From the NCBI RefSeq assembly GCF_000429965.1, contig NZ_AUCW01000022.1, positions 43,842-107,841 of the forward strand: 64,000 bases of DNA, in the 5' to 3' direction. The notes beneath the pieces are model-generated. The model made no database searches. It was given only the letters and a program-made list of their open reading frames with translations, and had not been told where the DNA came from. Shown here piece by piece: positions 37,251 to 43,877 of the stretch. Source of the stretch: Desulfogranum mediterraneum DSM 13871. GTDB lineage: Bacteria > Desulfobacterota > Desulfobulbia > Desulfobulbales > Desulfobulbaceae. Position 1 is the first letter of the stretch. Each line of letters begins with the position of its first letter. A program made the translations under genes and the position numbers.

Positions 37251-37709
37251 TCAATCCTGCGCCTCGGTGGTGGACTGCACCTGCTGGATCATATAGTTGT
37301 TGACCGCATCCTGGACGGTTTTAATGGCCAGGTAGGCACAGTGCTCTTCTTTTTCAGGAAACTGACCGATCCTGGCCAGGACATCCTGGCCGGTGAGGTC
37401 AAAGATCTCTTCAATACTCTTGCCGATGGCCATCTCGGCGGCAAAGGAGCCGCAGACATTACTTGAGCCGCAGCCATCGGTGACATAGCTGGCCTCCGTG
37501 ACCCGGCTGTCAGCAAACTTTAAAAACATCTCCATGGTATCACCGCAGCTGCCGGTGATCCGTCCCTTGCTGTCCGCATCCTCCATCCTGCCGCCAAAAC
37601 GGGGATTGCGCCAACGTTCAAAACCAGTGGCGCCATAGGCATCCTTGGCGTCATCAAAGACCTGCTCCTGGATCTTATCGACCAGGGCATTAAACTGTTC
37701 ATCGTTCAT
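37251..37709 (-). CDS. NifU/IscU-like iron-sulfur scaffold protein
   Basis: A 152-residue NifU N-terminal-type scaffold on which Fe-S clusters are assembled. The three ligand cysteines are in GSCGDTMEMFL, DGCGSSNVCGSF and EEHCAYLAIKTV, each in the expected order. NPRFGGRMEDADSKGRITG matches the usual Asn-Pro/Gly loop before the first Cys. A good ribosome site (AGGAAG) precedes the ATG, and a tandem GTGTTTGAA repeat lies just before that. It lies downstream of a NifX-type gene and could supply clusters to the Fe-S ATPases of the same locus. Confidence 0.9.
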   Translation of the reverse strand: MNDEQFNALVDKIQEQVFDDAKDAYGATGFERWRNPRFGGRMEDADSKGRITGSCGDTMEMFLKFADSRVTEASYVTDGCGSSNVCGSFAAEMAIGKSIEEIFDLTGQDVLARIGQFPEKEEHCAYLAIKTVQDAVNNYMIQQVQSTTEAQD

Positions 37710-37810
37710 CTACAACATCTTCCTTTCAAACACGGTTCAAACACATGGCTGTGGCTGGTTCCGATTACTCCCTGCCGCTAGCTCCTCCCTCGACAAGATC
37801 GCTCGGCTGC

Positions 37811-38170
37811 CTACCAGTGGGCATCAGCGTTGGCGCTGTCGGTATAGCTCACCGCACCGCTCTGCATCTTTTCTACCGCGTCACGCACCGTACCGGTGAT
37901 ATCGCTGACCACCTTGATCCCGGCCGCAGAGATGGTTTGAAAGGCCTTGGGACCGCAATAGCCGGTCATCAGCACCTCGGCACCGGTATCGCTGACCATG
38001 GTGGCGGCCTGGATACCTGCCCCCTTGAAGGCGGCGCAGTTGGCGCTGTTATCCATGGCTTCGAAGTCAAGGGTATCGGTATCAACGATCATTATGTAAC
38101 TTGCCCGCCCGAAGCGGGGATCTACTTCACTGTCCAAAGTGGTTCCTTTGGAGCTTACCGCAATCTTCAT
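37811..38170 (-). CDS. NifX/ORP-family metal-cluster-binding protein
   Basis: A 119-residue single-domain protein of the dinitrogenase iron-molybdenum cofactor family (NifX/NifB C-terminal/MTH1175 type). It has the standard start MKIAVSSKGTTLDSEVDPRFG, then YIMIVDTDTLDFE, AGIQAATMVSDTGAEVLMTG and GIKVVSDITGTVRDAVE. In Desulfovibrio the related orange protein binds a Mo-Cu-S cluster. Possible ligands here are the Cys in SANCAAF and MTGYCGP. It is separated from the upstream gene of the locus by a terminator and an unusual inverted-repeat region, so it may have its own promoter. Confidence 0.88.
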   Translation of the reverse strand: MKIAVSSKGTTLDSEVDPRFGRASYIMIVDTDTLDFEAMDNSANCAAFKGAGIQAATMVSDTGAEVLMTGYCGPKAFQTISAAGIKVVSDITGTVRDAVEKMQSGAVSYTDSANADAHW

Positions 38171-38226
38171 ATCATCACCTGAAAGGTTTAAAAAATCTGA
38201 TTAGGTATCATACCCAGCCAAAACTA

Positions 38227-38362
38227 TCTCTACAGACAGGGGACTGATGTTATTTCTCTTCTAATATCCGGGAGACAGATTTATTTTCAAAAAAAACATG
38301 TAAAAAAAATCAGTCCCCTACCTCTGTAGCGAGAAATTCAATCTGTCTCCCGAGGGTAGAAG
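38227..38362. repeat. Two interleaved inverted repeats (pseudoknot-like layout)
   Basis: Segment A (38227-38248, core AGGGGACTGAT) pairs with A' (38309-38334, core ATCAGTCCCCT). Segment B (38258-38281, core CGGGAGACAGATT) pairs with B' (38340-38362, core AATCTGTCTCCCG). The order is A-B-A'-B', so the stems interleave. Both are extended by shorter matching pieces (CTACAG/CTGTAG and CTTCTA/TAGAAG). The cores resemble the GGGGACAG palindromes that flank the RAYT gene at 47444. Confidence 0.7.
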
Positions 38363-38393
38363 AAAAATGACTGAGCTTCATGGGTAATCAGAT

Positions 38394-38504
38394 AAAAAAA
38401 TGCCTGCCCGGTAAAGGGCCAGTACCAACAGATAAAGGGGAACAAACGTTCCGAGGTAGGAGAAACTCTGAAGTTAAGTGCAAAGAATCCTTACCAGGCA
38501 GGCA
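38394..38504 (-). terminator. Long-range terminator stem enclosing a structured 104-nt RNA
   Basis: On the minus strand TGCCTGCCTGGTAA (38491-38504) pairs over 14 bp with TTACCGGGCAGGCA (38401-38414), and seven T residues follow at once (38394-38400). The one non-Watson-Crick position is a U-G wobble on the minus strand but an A-C mismatch on the plus strand, which favours a minus-strand RNA. Inside are small hairpins AACT-TCAG-AGTT and GGAAC-GTTT-GTTCC. It begins 6 bases after the NifX-type gene's stop and probably ends the upstream operon. Confidence 0.65.
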
Positions 38505-38509
38505 AGTGC

Positions 38510-38893
38510 TTAGCGACCGCCACCGCCTCCGCAGACATCGTTATCCGTGATCATCGGCAGGTTACCGGCAAGAAAATCCTCCACCACCGGCCTGATATCC
38601 GGACGGGCACTGTCATGGTAGACCTCGATACCTACCTGACGAAAACCCATCAGGGGCCGCATCCCGATTCCACCAACAACAAGAGCGTTGACCTTATTTT
38701 CAGCAAGCAGGTTTACCGGCACCATGCATCCACCCTGGACATGTTCCCTGTTGGGAACAATGGAAACTTCCTTGATCTCTCCGTTCTCGAAATCAATGCA
38801 GGTAAAGACATCACAGTGGCCGAAGTGTCCTGCCCGCTTGCCGTCTAAACCGCCCTCACCCTCAGAGGGGATTGCTACTCTCATTGTCGCCAT
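38510..38893 (-). CDS. NifX/ORP-family protein with C-terminal Cys-Gly tail
   Basis: A 127-residue NifX-type protein: MRVAIPSEGEGGLDGKRAGH at the start, then HFGHCDVFTCIDFENG, HVQGGCMVPVNLLAENKVNA, VVGGIGMRPLMGF and a glycine-rich end VCGGGGGR. The His-Phe-Gly-His-Cys and GGCMVP positions are typical of the cluster-binding subgroup found beside MinD-like Fe-S ATPases. It lies 26 bases downstream of the ATPase gene, so it is the last gene of the compact operon, followed at once by the terminator structure. Confidence 0.88.
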   Translation of the reverse strand: MATMRVAIPSEGEGGLDGKRAGHFGHCDVFTCIDFENGEIKEVSIVPNREHVQGGCMVPVNLLAENKVNALVVGGIGMRPLMGFRQVGIEVYHDSARPDIRPVVEDFLAGNLPMITDNDVCGGGGGR

Positions 38894-38919
38894 ATTCCTT
38901 CCTTCTCATTAAATGTTAA

Positions 38920-39834
38920 CTATCGAATTACTGCCTTCATATCCAGCACACCCATGTTGTTCAACACCGATGCACCCTCTATCTTCTCCCAGATGGCACG
39001 AACCGCCTCCAGGGTCGCAGAGTCCTTGTTATCCTCTCCATATTCGAAAATATTCTCCCCCTTGACCATGGCATGAACAAAGATCGGATCAAAGGGAACC
39101 ATGCCCAAGACCTCCATGTTCCGCTTTGCCGCCACCTCGGTGATGGCTGCAGAGAGTTCAAGGTTCAGGTCAAACTTATTGATACAGATCATCCCGGGAA
39201 TCTTGAAGTGGGAGGCCAGCTCCGCCACCCGGATCATATCATGGAGGCCGGAGACCGTGGGCTCCACCACAATCACCAGGGCGGTGGCCCCGCTGATGGC
39301 GGCAATCACGGGACAGCCGATCCCGGGAGGGCCGTCGGTGATCAGCAGGTCACAGCCCTGTTCTTCGGCAAGATTTCTGGCCTCTTTGCGCACCAGGCTG
39401 ACCAACTTACCGGAGTTCTCTTCGGCAATGCCCAGACGGGCATGGACCATGGGGCCGTACTTGGAGTCGGAGATAAACCACTCCCCGCACTTCTGGATGG
39501 GAAAATCGATGGCCCCCTCCGGACAGAGATCCACGCAGACCCCGCACCCCTCACAGTGGAGAGGGTTGATGACCAACTGCTCGTCAATGGCCGCAAAGCG
39601 GCACAGATCCCGGCAGGTCCCGCACTGGCTGCAGCTCTCCTCCCGAATCCGGGCGATTCCTCCGCCCATGAAATCCGTGATCATCCGGACCTGGGGCTGG
39701 GCCAGGAGGTGGAGGTCGGCAGCATCCACGTCTGCATCACAGACCACCTTGTTGGCCGCCATCGAGGCAAAGGCTGCGGTCAGGCTGGTTTTGCCGGTTC
39801 CGCCCTTGCCGCTTAAAATAACTAGTTCCCGCAT
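38920..39834 (-). CDS. MinD/Mrp-type P-loop ATPase with inserted ferredoxin domain (copy 1)
   Basis: A 304-residue deviant-Walker ATPase: LSGKGGTGKTSL at residues 7-18, CDADVDAADLHLL and the switch DGPPGIGCPVIAA. Inserted at about 60-115 is a two-cluster 4Fe-4S ferredoxin module with CSQCGTCRDLC and CEGCGVCVDLCP. The layout matches the paired ATPases of the Desulfovibrio orp operon, where they have been linked to cell-division placement and metal-cluster handling. It lies 15 bases after its paralogue at 39850 and upstream of a NifX-type gene. The two probably form a heterodimer. Confidence 0.92.
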   Translation of the reverse strand: MRELVILSGKGGTGKTSLTAAFASMAANKVVCDADVDAADLHLLAQPQVRMITDFMGGGIARIREESCSQCGTCRDLCRFAAIDEQLVINPLHCEGCGVCVDLCPEGAIDFPIQKCGEWFISDSKYGPMVHARLGIAEENSGKLVSLVRKEARNLAEEQGCDLLITDGPPGIGCPVIAAISGATALVIVVEPTVSGLHDMIRVAELASHFKIPGMICINKFDLNLELSAAITEVAAKRNMEVLGMVPFDPIFVHAMVKGENIFEYGEDNKDSATLEAVRAIWEKIEGASVLNNMGVLDMKAVIR

Positions 39835-39849
39835 CAGCTTATCTCTTAA

Positions 39850-40689
39850 TTAGGATTCCACTATGGCTTCAATCCGGTGATACAGCTCCCGAAATTTTTC
39901 CGCCCACTCCGGCATGGCCTCGACCACGGACTGTCCCGATGAGTAGACCTCGGCAATCCGGCGATCAAAGGGGATTTCCATCAGGATGGGAATCTCCTGC
40001 TCCCGGGCATAGGCGTAGACCTCCCGGTTGCCCAGATCGGCACGGTTGATGACCAGGCCGCTGGAGATGCCGAGCAGCTTGACCGCCTCCACCGCCAGCT
40101 TGAGGTCATGGAGGCCAAAGGGCGTCGGTTCGGTGACCATCAGCACAAAGTCCACCCCATCGATGGCGGCAATAACCGGACACGAGGTGCCTGGAGGCGC
40201 ATCGATGATGGTCAGTCCCTGGGCACGAGTGGCCTTGCGCACCTCCTTGATCAGGGGCGGCGCCATGGCCTCGCCCACCCGCATCTTGCCGTGGGCAAAG
40301 GTGATCTTATCCCGCTGCCCCTCTTCGATCACGCCCAGTTCCCGGCCGGTCTCGGTGATGATCCCCTCCGGACAAACCAACATGCAACCGCCGCAACTGT
40401 GGCAGAGTTCGGGAAAGACCAGGACCTGCTGGCCGACCACGGCGATGGCGTTGAAACGACAGATATCCATGCACTTGCGGCACTGGGTACACTTCTCCAC
40501 CTGGATCTCAGGGACCGGGGTCTCGACCTGGCGGCTGCTGGAGATAGCAGGCTCGAGAAAGAGATGAGCATTGGGCTCTTCAACGTCGCAGTCCAGAAAG
40601 GTCAGCTCCGTTTCCAGGGCCTGGGCCATGTTGGTGGAGACCGTGGTCTTGCCGGTACCACCCTTACCACTGGCTACACTGATGATCAT
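39850..40689 (-). CDS. MinD/Mrp-type P-loop ATPase with inserted ferredoxin domain (copy 2)
   Basis: A 279-residue paralogue of the next gene: ASGKGGTGKTTVSTNMA near the N-terminus, FLDCDVEEPNAHLFL, a 4Fe-4S pair CTQCRKCMDIC and CHSCGGCMLVCPEG at about 65-110, and the switch DAPPGTSCPVIAA. It differs from copy 1 in the linker and C-terminus but keeps every nucleotide-binding motif. Its ATG overlaps the stop of the preceding gene by 4 bases, so the two are translationally coupled. Confidence 0.92.
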   Translation of the reverse strand: MIISVASGKGGTGKTTVSTNMAQALETELTFLDCDVEEPNAHLFLEPAISSSRQVETPVPEIQVEKCTQCRKCMDICRFNAIAVVGQQVLVFPELCHSCGGCMLVCPEGIITETGRELGVIEEGQRDKITFAHGKMRVGEAMAPPLIKEVRKATRAQGLTIIDAPPGTSCPVIAAIDGVDFVLMVTEPTPFGLHDLKLAVEAVKLLGISSGLVINRADLGNREVYAYAREQEIPILMEIPFDRRIAEVYSSGQSVVEAMPEWAEKFRELYHRIEAIVES

Positions 40690-41087
40690 GACGGATCCGC
40701 TCCAAGCGGCTCAAGGAGGAGGGCAACCTTGGCCAATTTTTCCATGAAATATTCGGCATCTTTCTGTCCGGGAACAGGAGAGAGCTGGACCAGGATCCCC
40801 AGGCCTTCGGTGGCCTCGTGGAACTTCCCCGGCCCCAGTCCGCTGACCAGGGCGGTGTTGACCATGGGGTTCAACTTGACCAGTTGCTCGATAAACTGGA
40901 TACCGCTTCCATTACTTAAGGCCTCATCAACCACGATGACCTCGGCCTGCCCCTCTTGGCCCCGCTGCAAGGCTGCAGCAGGGTCGTCTGTTTCCTCTAA
41001 CGAGATATTCGGATGCTGTGCCAACACCTCTTTAAACACCTGAAAATTCGATTGTTCCTTATATACCAACAGTGTTTTCACTCGCAT
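40686..41087 (-). CDS. Receiver-like (CheY-fold) protein of the ORP-like locus
   Basis: About 134 residues with the look of a response-regulator receiver without output domain: KTLLVYKEQSNFQVFKEVL at the first strand, then VIVVDEALSNGSGIQFIEQL and TALVSGLGPG. The acidic pocket is degraded: the strand-1 acidic pair is missing, although an Asp remains in VVVDEAL. Phosphorylation is therefore uncertain. The start is unclear. The ATG at 41085-41087 has AGGAG only two bases away, while the GTG at 41081 has the same AGGAG at 8 bases and gives the more natural MKTLLVYKEQ. It overlaps the ATPase gene. Confidence 0.7.
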   Translation of the reverse strand: MRVKTLLVYKEQSNFQVFKEVLAQHPNISLEETDDPAAALQRGQEGQAEVIVVDEALSNGSGIQFIEQLVKLNPMVNTALVSGLGPGKFHEATEGLGILVQLSPVPGQKDAEYFMEKLAKVALLLEPLGADPS

Positions 41088-41128
41088 CACTCCTGAATAA
41101 TTGTTCACCTGTTGCGGCCACGCTCCGG

Positions 41129-41344
41129 TTAGCGGTTGTTGCCGTTTCTCCGGCCAAAGCCGCCGCCGCAGCGAGTAGCGCCTCCCGGCCCCCGCAGCTG
41201 CTGCCTGCCCTGGCCGCCGCCAACGCCACCTCCCCGACCGGCTTGAAAAGCTTGTTCCGACGGGGCCATCCGGCCACAGCGTCCCTGTTGCCTTCCGGTT
41301 CGTGCACCTTGTCCCTGGGGACCACTTCCATCAAATCCTGGCAT
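41129..41344 (-). CDS. DUF5320-type small glycine-rich protein
   Basis: A 71-residue protein opening MPGFDGSGPQGQGARTGRQQ, close to the MPGFDGTGPMGMGPMTGRG signature of DUF5320 proteins, which usually sit beside NifX-type proteins and MinD-like Fe-S ATPases in anaerobes. The rest is rich in Gly, Arg and Gln with two cysteines (GRCGRM, TRCGGGFG). Function is unknown. It lies 20 bases from each neighbour on the same strand. Its small size and composition argue for an accessory role. Confidence 0.8.
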   Translation of the reverse strand: MPGFDGSGPQGQGARTGRQQGRCGRMAPSEQAFQAGRGGGVGGGQGRQQLRGPGGATRCGGGFGRRNGNNR

Positions 41345-41364
41345 CTTCCTGTCCTCCGTTTGCT

Positions 41365-41808
41365 CTATTTATAGAGATACCCGCCAAGCTCGTCATGCTG
41401 CGCAGCCTTGATGGCTCTGCCATGGCGAATCTTACCGCGGCAGCAGATATTCCTGCCGCAGCCAGGCATTTTCAACGCACTCCATACCGGCTGTTCCACT
41501 ACCAACATCGCCAGCACTTCGCTGATGTCTCCACTGATAAAGGGGATCAGTTCAAACTCGGCCGCCTCCAGGACCTTTGCAGGCTCTTCAGAGACCGCTC
41601 CGCAGATCAGGATCATCACGCCGTTGTCTACCAGCATCTGCACCAGCTGGGACACCCTCTGGGGATCAAATTGCTGCAGATGCTGGCTGGTTATTTCGGT
41701 GTCGACCAGCTCAACGATTAACAGGGTCCGGGCCGAATCAAACACCGGCGAGACCCGATTTTCCCACACCGTCACAGCAACTTTCAATCCCGATGGTTGT
41801 CTCTTCAT
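41365..41808 (-). CDS. NifX/ORP-family protein, first structural gene of the ORP-like operon
   Basis: NifX-type domain of about 140 residues: KVAVTVWENRVSPVFDSART, then LLIVELVDTEI, VQMLVDNGVMILICGAVSEE and FELIPFISGDISEVLAML. A Cys-rich end KMPGCGRNICCRGKIRHG could bind a metal. A longer frame upstream (to 41982) is not family-like. The ATG at 41808 would coincide with the start point predicted from the -24/-12 promoter at 41819-41834. The TTG at 41787 gives the family's usual MKVAVTVW opening and a leader of about 20 nt, so it is a credible alternative. Confidence 0.78.
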   Translation of the reverse strand: MKRQPSGLKVAVTVWENRVSPVFDSARTLLIVELVDTEITSQHLQQFDPQRVSQLVQMLVDNGVMILICGAVSEEPAKVLEAAEFELIPFISGDISEVLAMLVVEQPVWSALKMPGCGRNICCRGKIRHGRAIKAAQHDELGGYLYK

Positions 41809-41818
41809 ACCCAGGAGA

Positions 41819-41834
41819 AGCAGAAACCATGCCA
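41819..41834 (-). promoter_or_regulatory. Sigma-54 (-24/-12) promoter for the ORP-like operon
   Basis: The minus strand reads TGGCATG-GTTT-CTGCT against the consensus TGGCACG-N4-TTGCT. The invariant GG and GC dinucleotides are 12 bases apart as required and two positions differ. It lies just upstream of the first structural gene and about 210 bases downstream of the end of a gene for a sigma-54 activator, which makes it the likely target of that activator. Confidence 0.75.
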
Positions 41835-42000
41835 AGGGAACAGCGAGCGGATACCTTTCCCTGTCCTCCCAGGGAGGGAAGGGACCTGGGCAACAAAATA
41901 TAATGTGAAAACAAAGAATTACACAGGAAAGAAAACCAGGAAAGAAGAAAGCGTACCAACCAGGGCTCAGAGCAGATCGCAACGGGGGACGAGACAGGGA

Positions 42001-42046
42001 CGCGGAACCGCGCCACTGTGCGACGGTACAGCGGAGCGGTTCCGCG
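42001..42046. promoter_or_regulatory. Large palindrome, candidate activator-binding site or 3' hairpin
   Basis: An 11-bp perfect inverted repeat CGCGGAACCGC / GCGGTTCCGCG (42001-42011 and 42036-42046) encloses an inner dyad CTGT-GCGACGGT-ACAG. It starts one base past the regulator stop codon. With no T-run it is a poor terminator. It lies 170-215 bases upstream of the -24/-12 promoter, a normal distance for an enhancer-type site bound by a Fis-type activator. Confidence 0.5.
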
Positions 42047-42047
42047 A

Positions 42048-43430
42048 CTATAGGGCGGAGCTGGAGTGACGGCCGTCAACGGTGGGTAGGGTGATCCCCA
42101 GCTTCTTGACCTTACGAAAGAGGGTACTCTTGTGCATGCCCAGTTCCCGGGCCGCGGCAGTTCGATTGTAGCCGTGGCGCTCCAGGGCGGCATGTATCAG
42201 CTCGACCTCGGTACGCTCCACGGCGGCATGGATGTCCGGGGAGGCCTCCTCCGGGATGGGAGGCCCTTGCTGCACCAGGTAGGAGGGCAGCTGGGCCGGA
42301 GTGATCTCCCCTTGGCTGCAGAGGATCAGGGCATGTTCGATCATGTTTTCCAACTCACGGATATTTCCGGGAAAGCTGTGGCCCATCAACAGGCTGAGCG
42401 CCTCTGGGCTCAGGCCTGAGACACTCTTGCCCCCCAGGCGATTCATCTTGGCAATGAACCGTTCCGCCAGCAGGGGGATATCTTCCCGACGCTCACGCAG
42501 GGGTGGCAGCTGCAGGCTGACGATATTCACCCGATAGAAGAGATCCCGGCGAAAGCGGCCCTGCTCCACCAGTCGGCTCAGTTCGCGGTTGGTGGCCGCC
42601 AGGATGCGGACATCGCTCTTCTCCCTGACCACGCTTCCCAGGGGCTGAAATTCACGCTCCTCCAGGACCCTGAGCAGTTTGACCTGAAAGGCCGGACTGG
42701 TCTCTCCCAGCTCATCCAGGAGGATGGTGCCCCCCTGGGCCGCGGCAAAGATCCCCTGCTTATCCCTGGCCGCGTTGGTAAAGGCCCCGGCCTTGTAGCC
42801 AAAGAGCTCTGATTCCAGGAGGGTGTCGGGCAGGGCGCCGCAGTTGATGGCCAGAAAGGGCTTGTCCCGGCGCAGCGATTGGCGATGGAGGGCCTTGGCC
42901 ATCATCTCCTTTCCGGTGCCGGTCTCCCCCTCGATCAAGACCGTGGAATCACTCTCGGCAATCTGGGGCAGGACGGCAAAGATCCTGTGCATGGCATCGC
43001 TGTTGCTCACCATATCGCCCAGAATGAAGCCGCCGCTGAGTTCCTTGCGCAGCTCCTCCACCAGGGTATTGTCCCTGAAGGTCTCTACTCCGCCCAGAAC
43101 CTTGCCATGCTCATCCTGAAGCGGGGCAGTGGAGACGTTGATGGGGATCCGTTTTTTGTCACTGTTGATGATATAGGTGGAGCTGCTGACAAAGGCCTTG
43201 CCCTCCTTCATGGTCCGCTTGAGGGCGCAGTCGCCTTCGCACATGTTGGAGCGGAAAACCTCCCAGCAGAAGCGACCGATGGCCTCGCTGCGCGGGATGC
43301 CGGTGATCTCCTCGGCAGCCCGGTTAAAGGACATGATCCGCCACTCATGGTTGACGGTAAAGACCCCGTCCGAGATCGACTCCAGGATGGTTTCGGTCAC
43401 ATTGGCCGGTATCGCCTCACTCTTCTTCAT
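42048..43430 (-). CDS. PAS-domain sigma-54-dependent transcriptional activator
   Basis: A 460-residue activator with an N-terminal PAS domain (about 10-125) carrying a Cys cluster (CWEVFRSNMCEGDCALK), then an AAA+ domain (about 135-370) with Walker A GETGTGKEMMAKALH and Walker B GGTILLDELGE. The sigma-54 contact loop reads GAFTNA rather than GAFTGA. The C-terminal Fis-type helix-turn-helix is GYNRTAAARELGMHKSTLFR. It lacks a receiver, so input is through the Cys-rich PAS domain. Its place upstream of the NifX/ATPase operon parallels the sigma-54 regulator of the Desulfovibrio orp locus. Confidence 0.92.
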   Translation of the reverse strand: MKKSEAIPANVTETILESISDGVFTVNHEWRIMSFNRAAEEITGIPRSEAIGRFCWEVFRSNMCEGDCALKRTMKEGKAFVSSSTYIINSDKKRIPINVSTAPLQDEHGKVLGGVETFRDNTLVEELRKELSGGFILGDMVSNSDAMHRIFAVLPQIAESDSTVLIEGETGTGKEMMAKALHRQSLRRDKPFLAINCGALPDTLLESELFGYKAGAFTNAARDKQGIFAAAQGGTILLDELGETSPAFQVKLLRVLEEREFQPLGSVVREKSDVRILAATNRELSRLVEQGRFRRDLFYRVNIVSLQLPPLRERREDIPLLAERFIAKMNRLGGKSVSGLSPEALSLLMGHSFPGNIRELENMIEHALILCSQGEITPAQLPSYLVQQGPPIPEEASPDIHAAVERTEVELIHAALERHGYNRTAAARELGMHKSTLFRKVKKLGITLPTVDGRHSSSAL

Positions 43431-43877
43431 CCGCCCCTTCCTTTCTCTTTGCCTGCACCACCTGTAACCACCCCTGGCCGAGTCACCGGCCCCCCTGATC
43501 CTGGCCCTGGGATCGGCTCAACCTGCCCCCCCCTGCGGCCTGAAAAAAACTGCCAGTTAGAAGTCCGCTTTTTCATATCTTATCAAGCACTTCCGAATAG
43601 AGAGACCGCCTAAAGAAGGTTTTAACAGAAATAACTATTCCCATTTCTACCCCATTTTGCTAATTAAGGCTGGCTAGGCCAGGATGTTTTGTGTATATGA
43701 ACAGCGGATCGAGCATAGTCGATCTGTACCGCTCTGGCACTACTCTATATGCACTCTCCGCCTCGATGGAAAGATCCTGAAGCGGTTTTTGTTTTCCAGG
43801 CACCATTCCCCAATTACAACTTTTATATCGATCATAATACGCTATAACTATTTCGCTACAAGCACGGAGAAACAGTG
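43431..43877. other. Divergent intergenic region (447 bp)
   Basis: Separates the leftward sigma-54 activator from the rightward CoA-disulfide reductase. It holds a palindrome CTGGCTAGGCCAG (43670-43682) and an imperfect dyad AGCGG-ATCGA-GCATAG-TCGAT-CTGTA-CCGCT (43704-43734). A TATAAC hexamer (43843-43848) could be a -10 element for the reductase gene, but its -35 is weak. I see no gene here. Confidence 0.4.

Noticed and set aside
38401..38504. Plus-strand resemblance to 5S rRNA (GGGGAA, CGTTCC and GAAGTTAAG in order, with a closing stem)
   Set aside because: The internal 5S helices do not form, the closing stem has an A-C mismatch on this strand but a U-G pair on the other, and the U-run follows on the minus strand.
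41809..41982. N-terminal extension of the NifX-type protein (start at 41982)
   Set aside because: The extra 58 residues are not family-like and would read through the -24/-12 promoter. The core family start is at or after 41808.
43735..43755. Second sigma-54 promoter (TGGCAC followed by ATGCA) before the CoA-disulfide reductase gene
   Set aside because: The GG and GC elements are 15 bases apart instead of 12, which sigma-54 does not tolerate.
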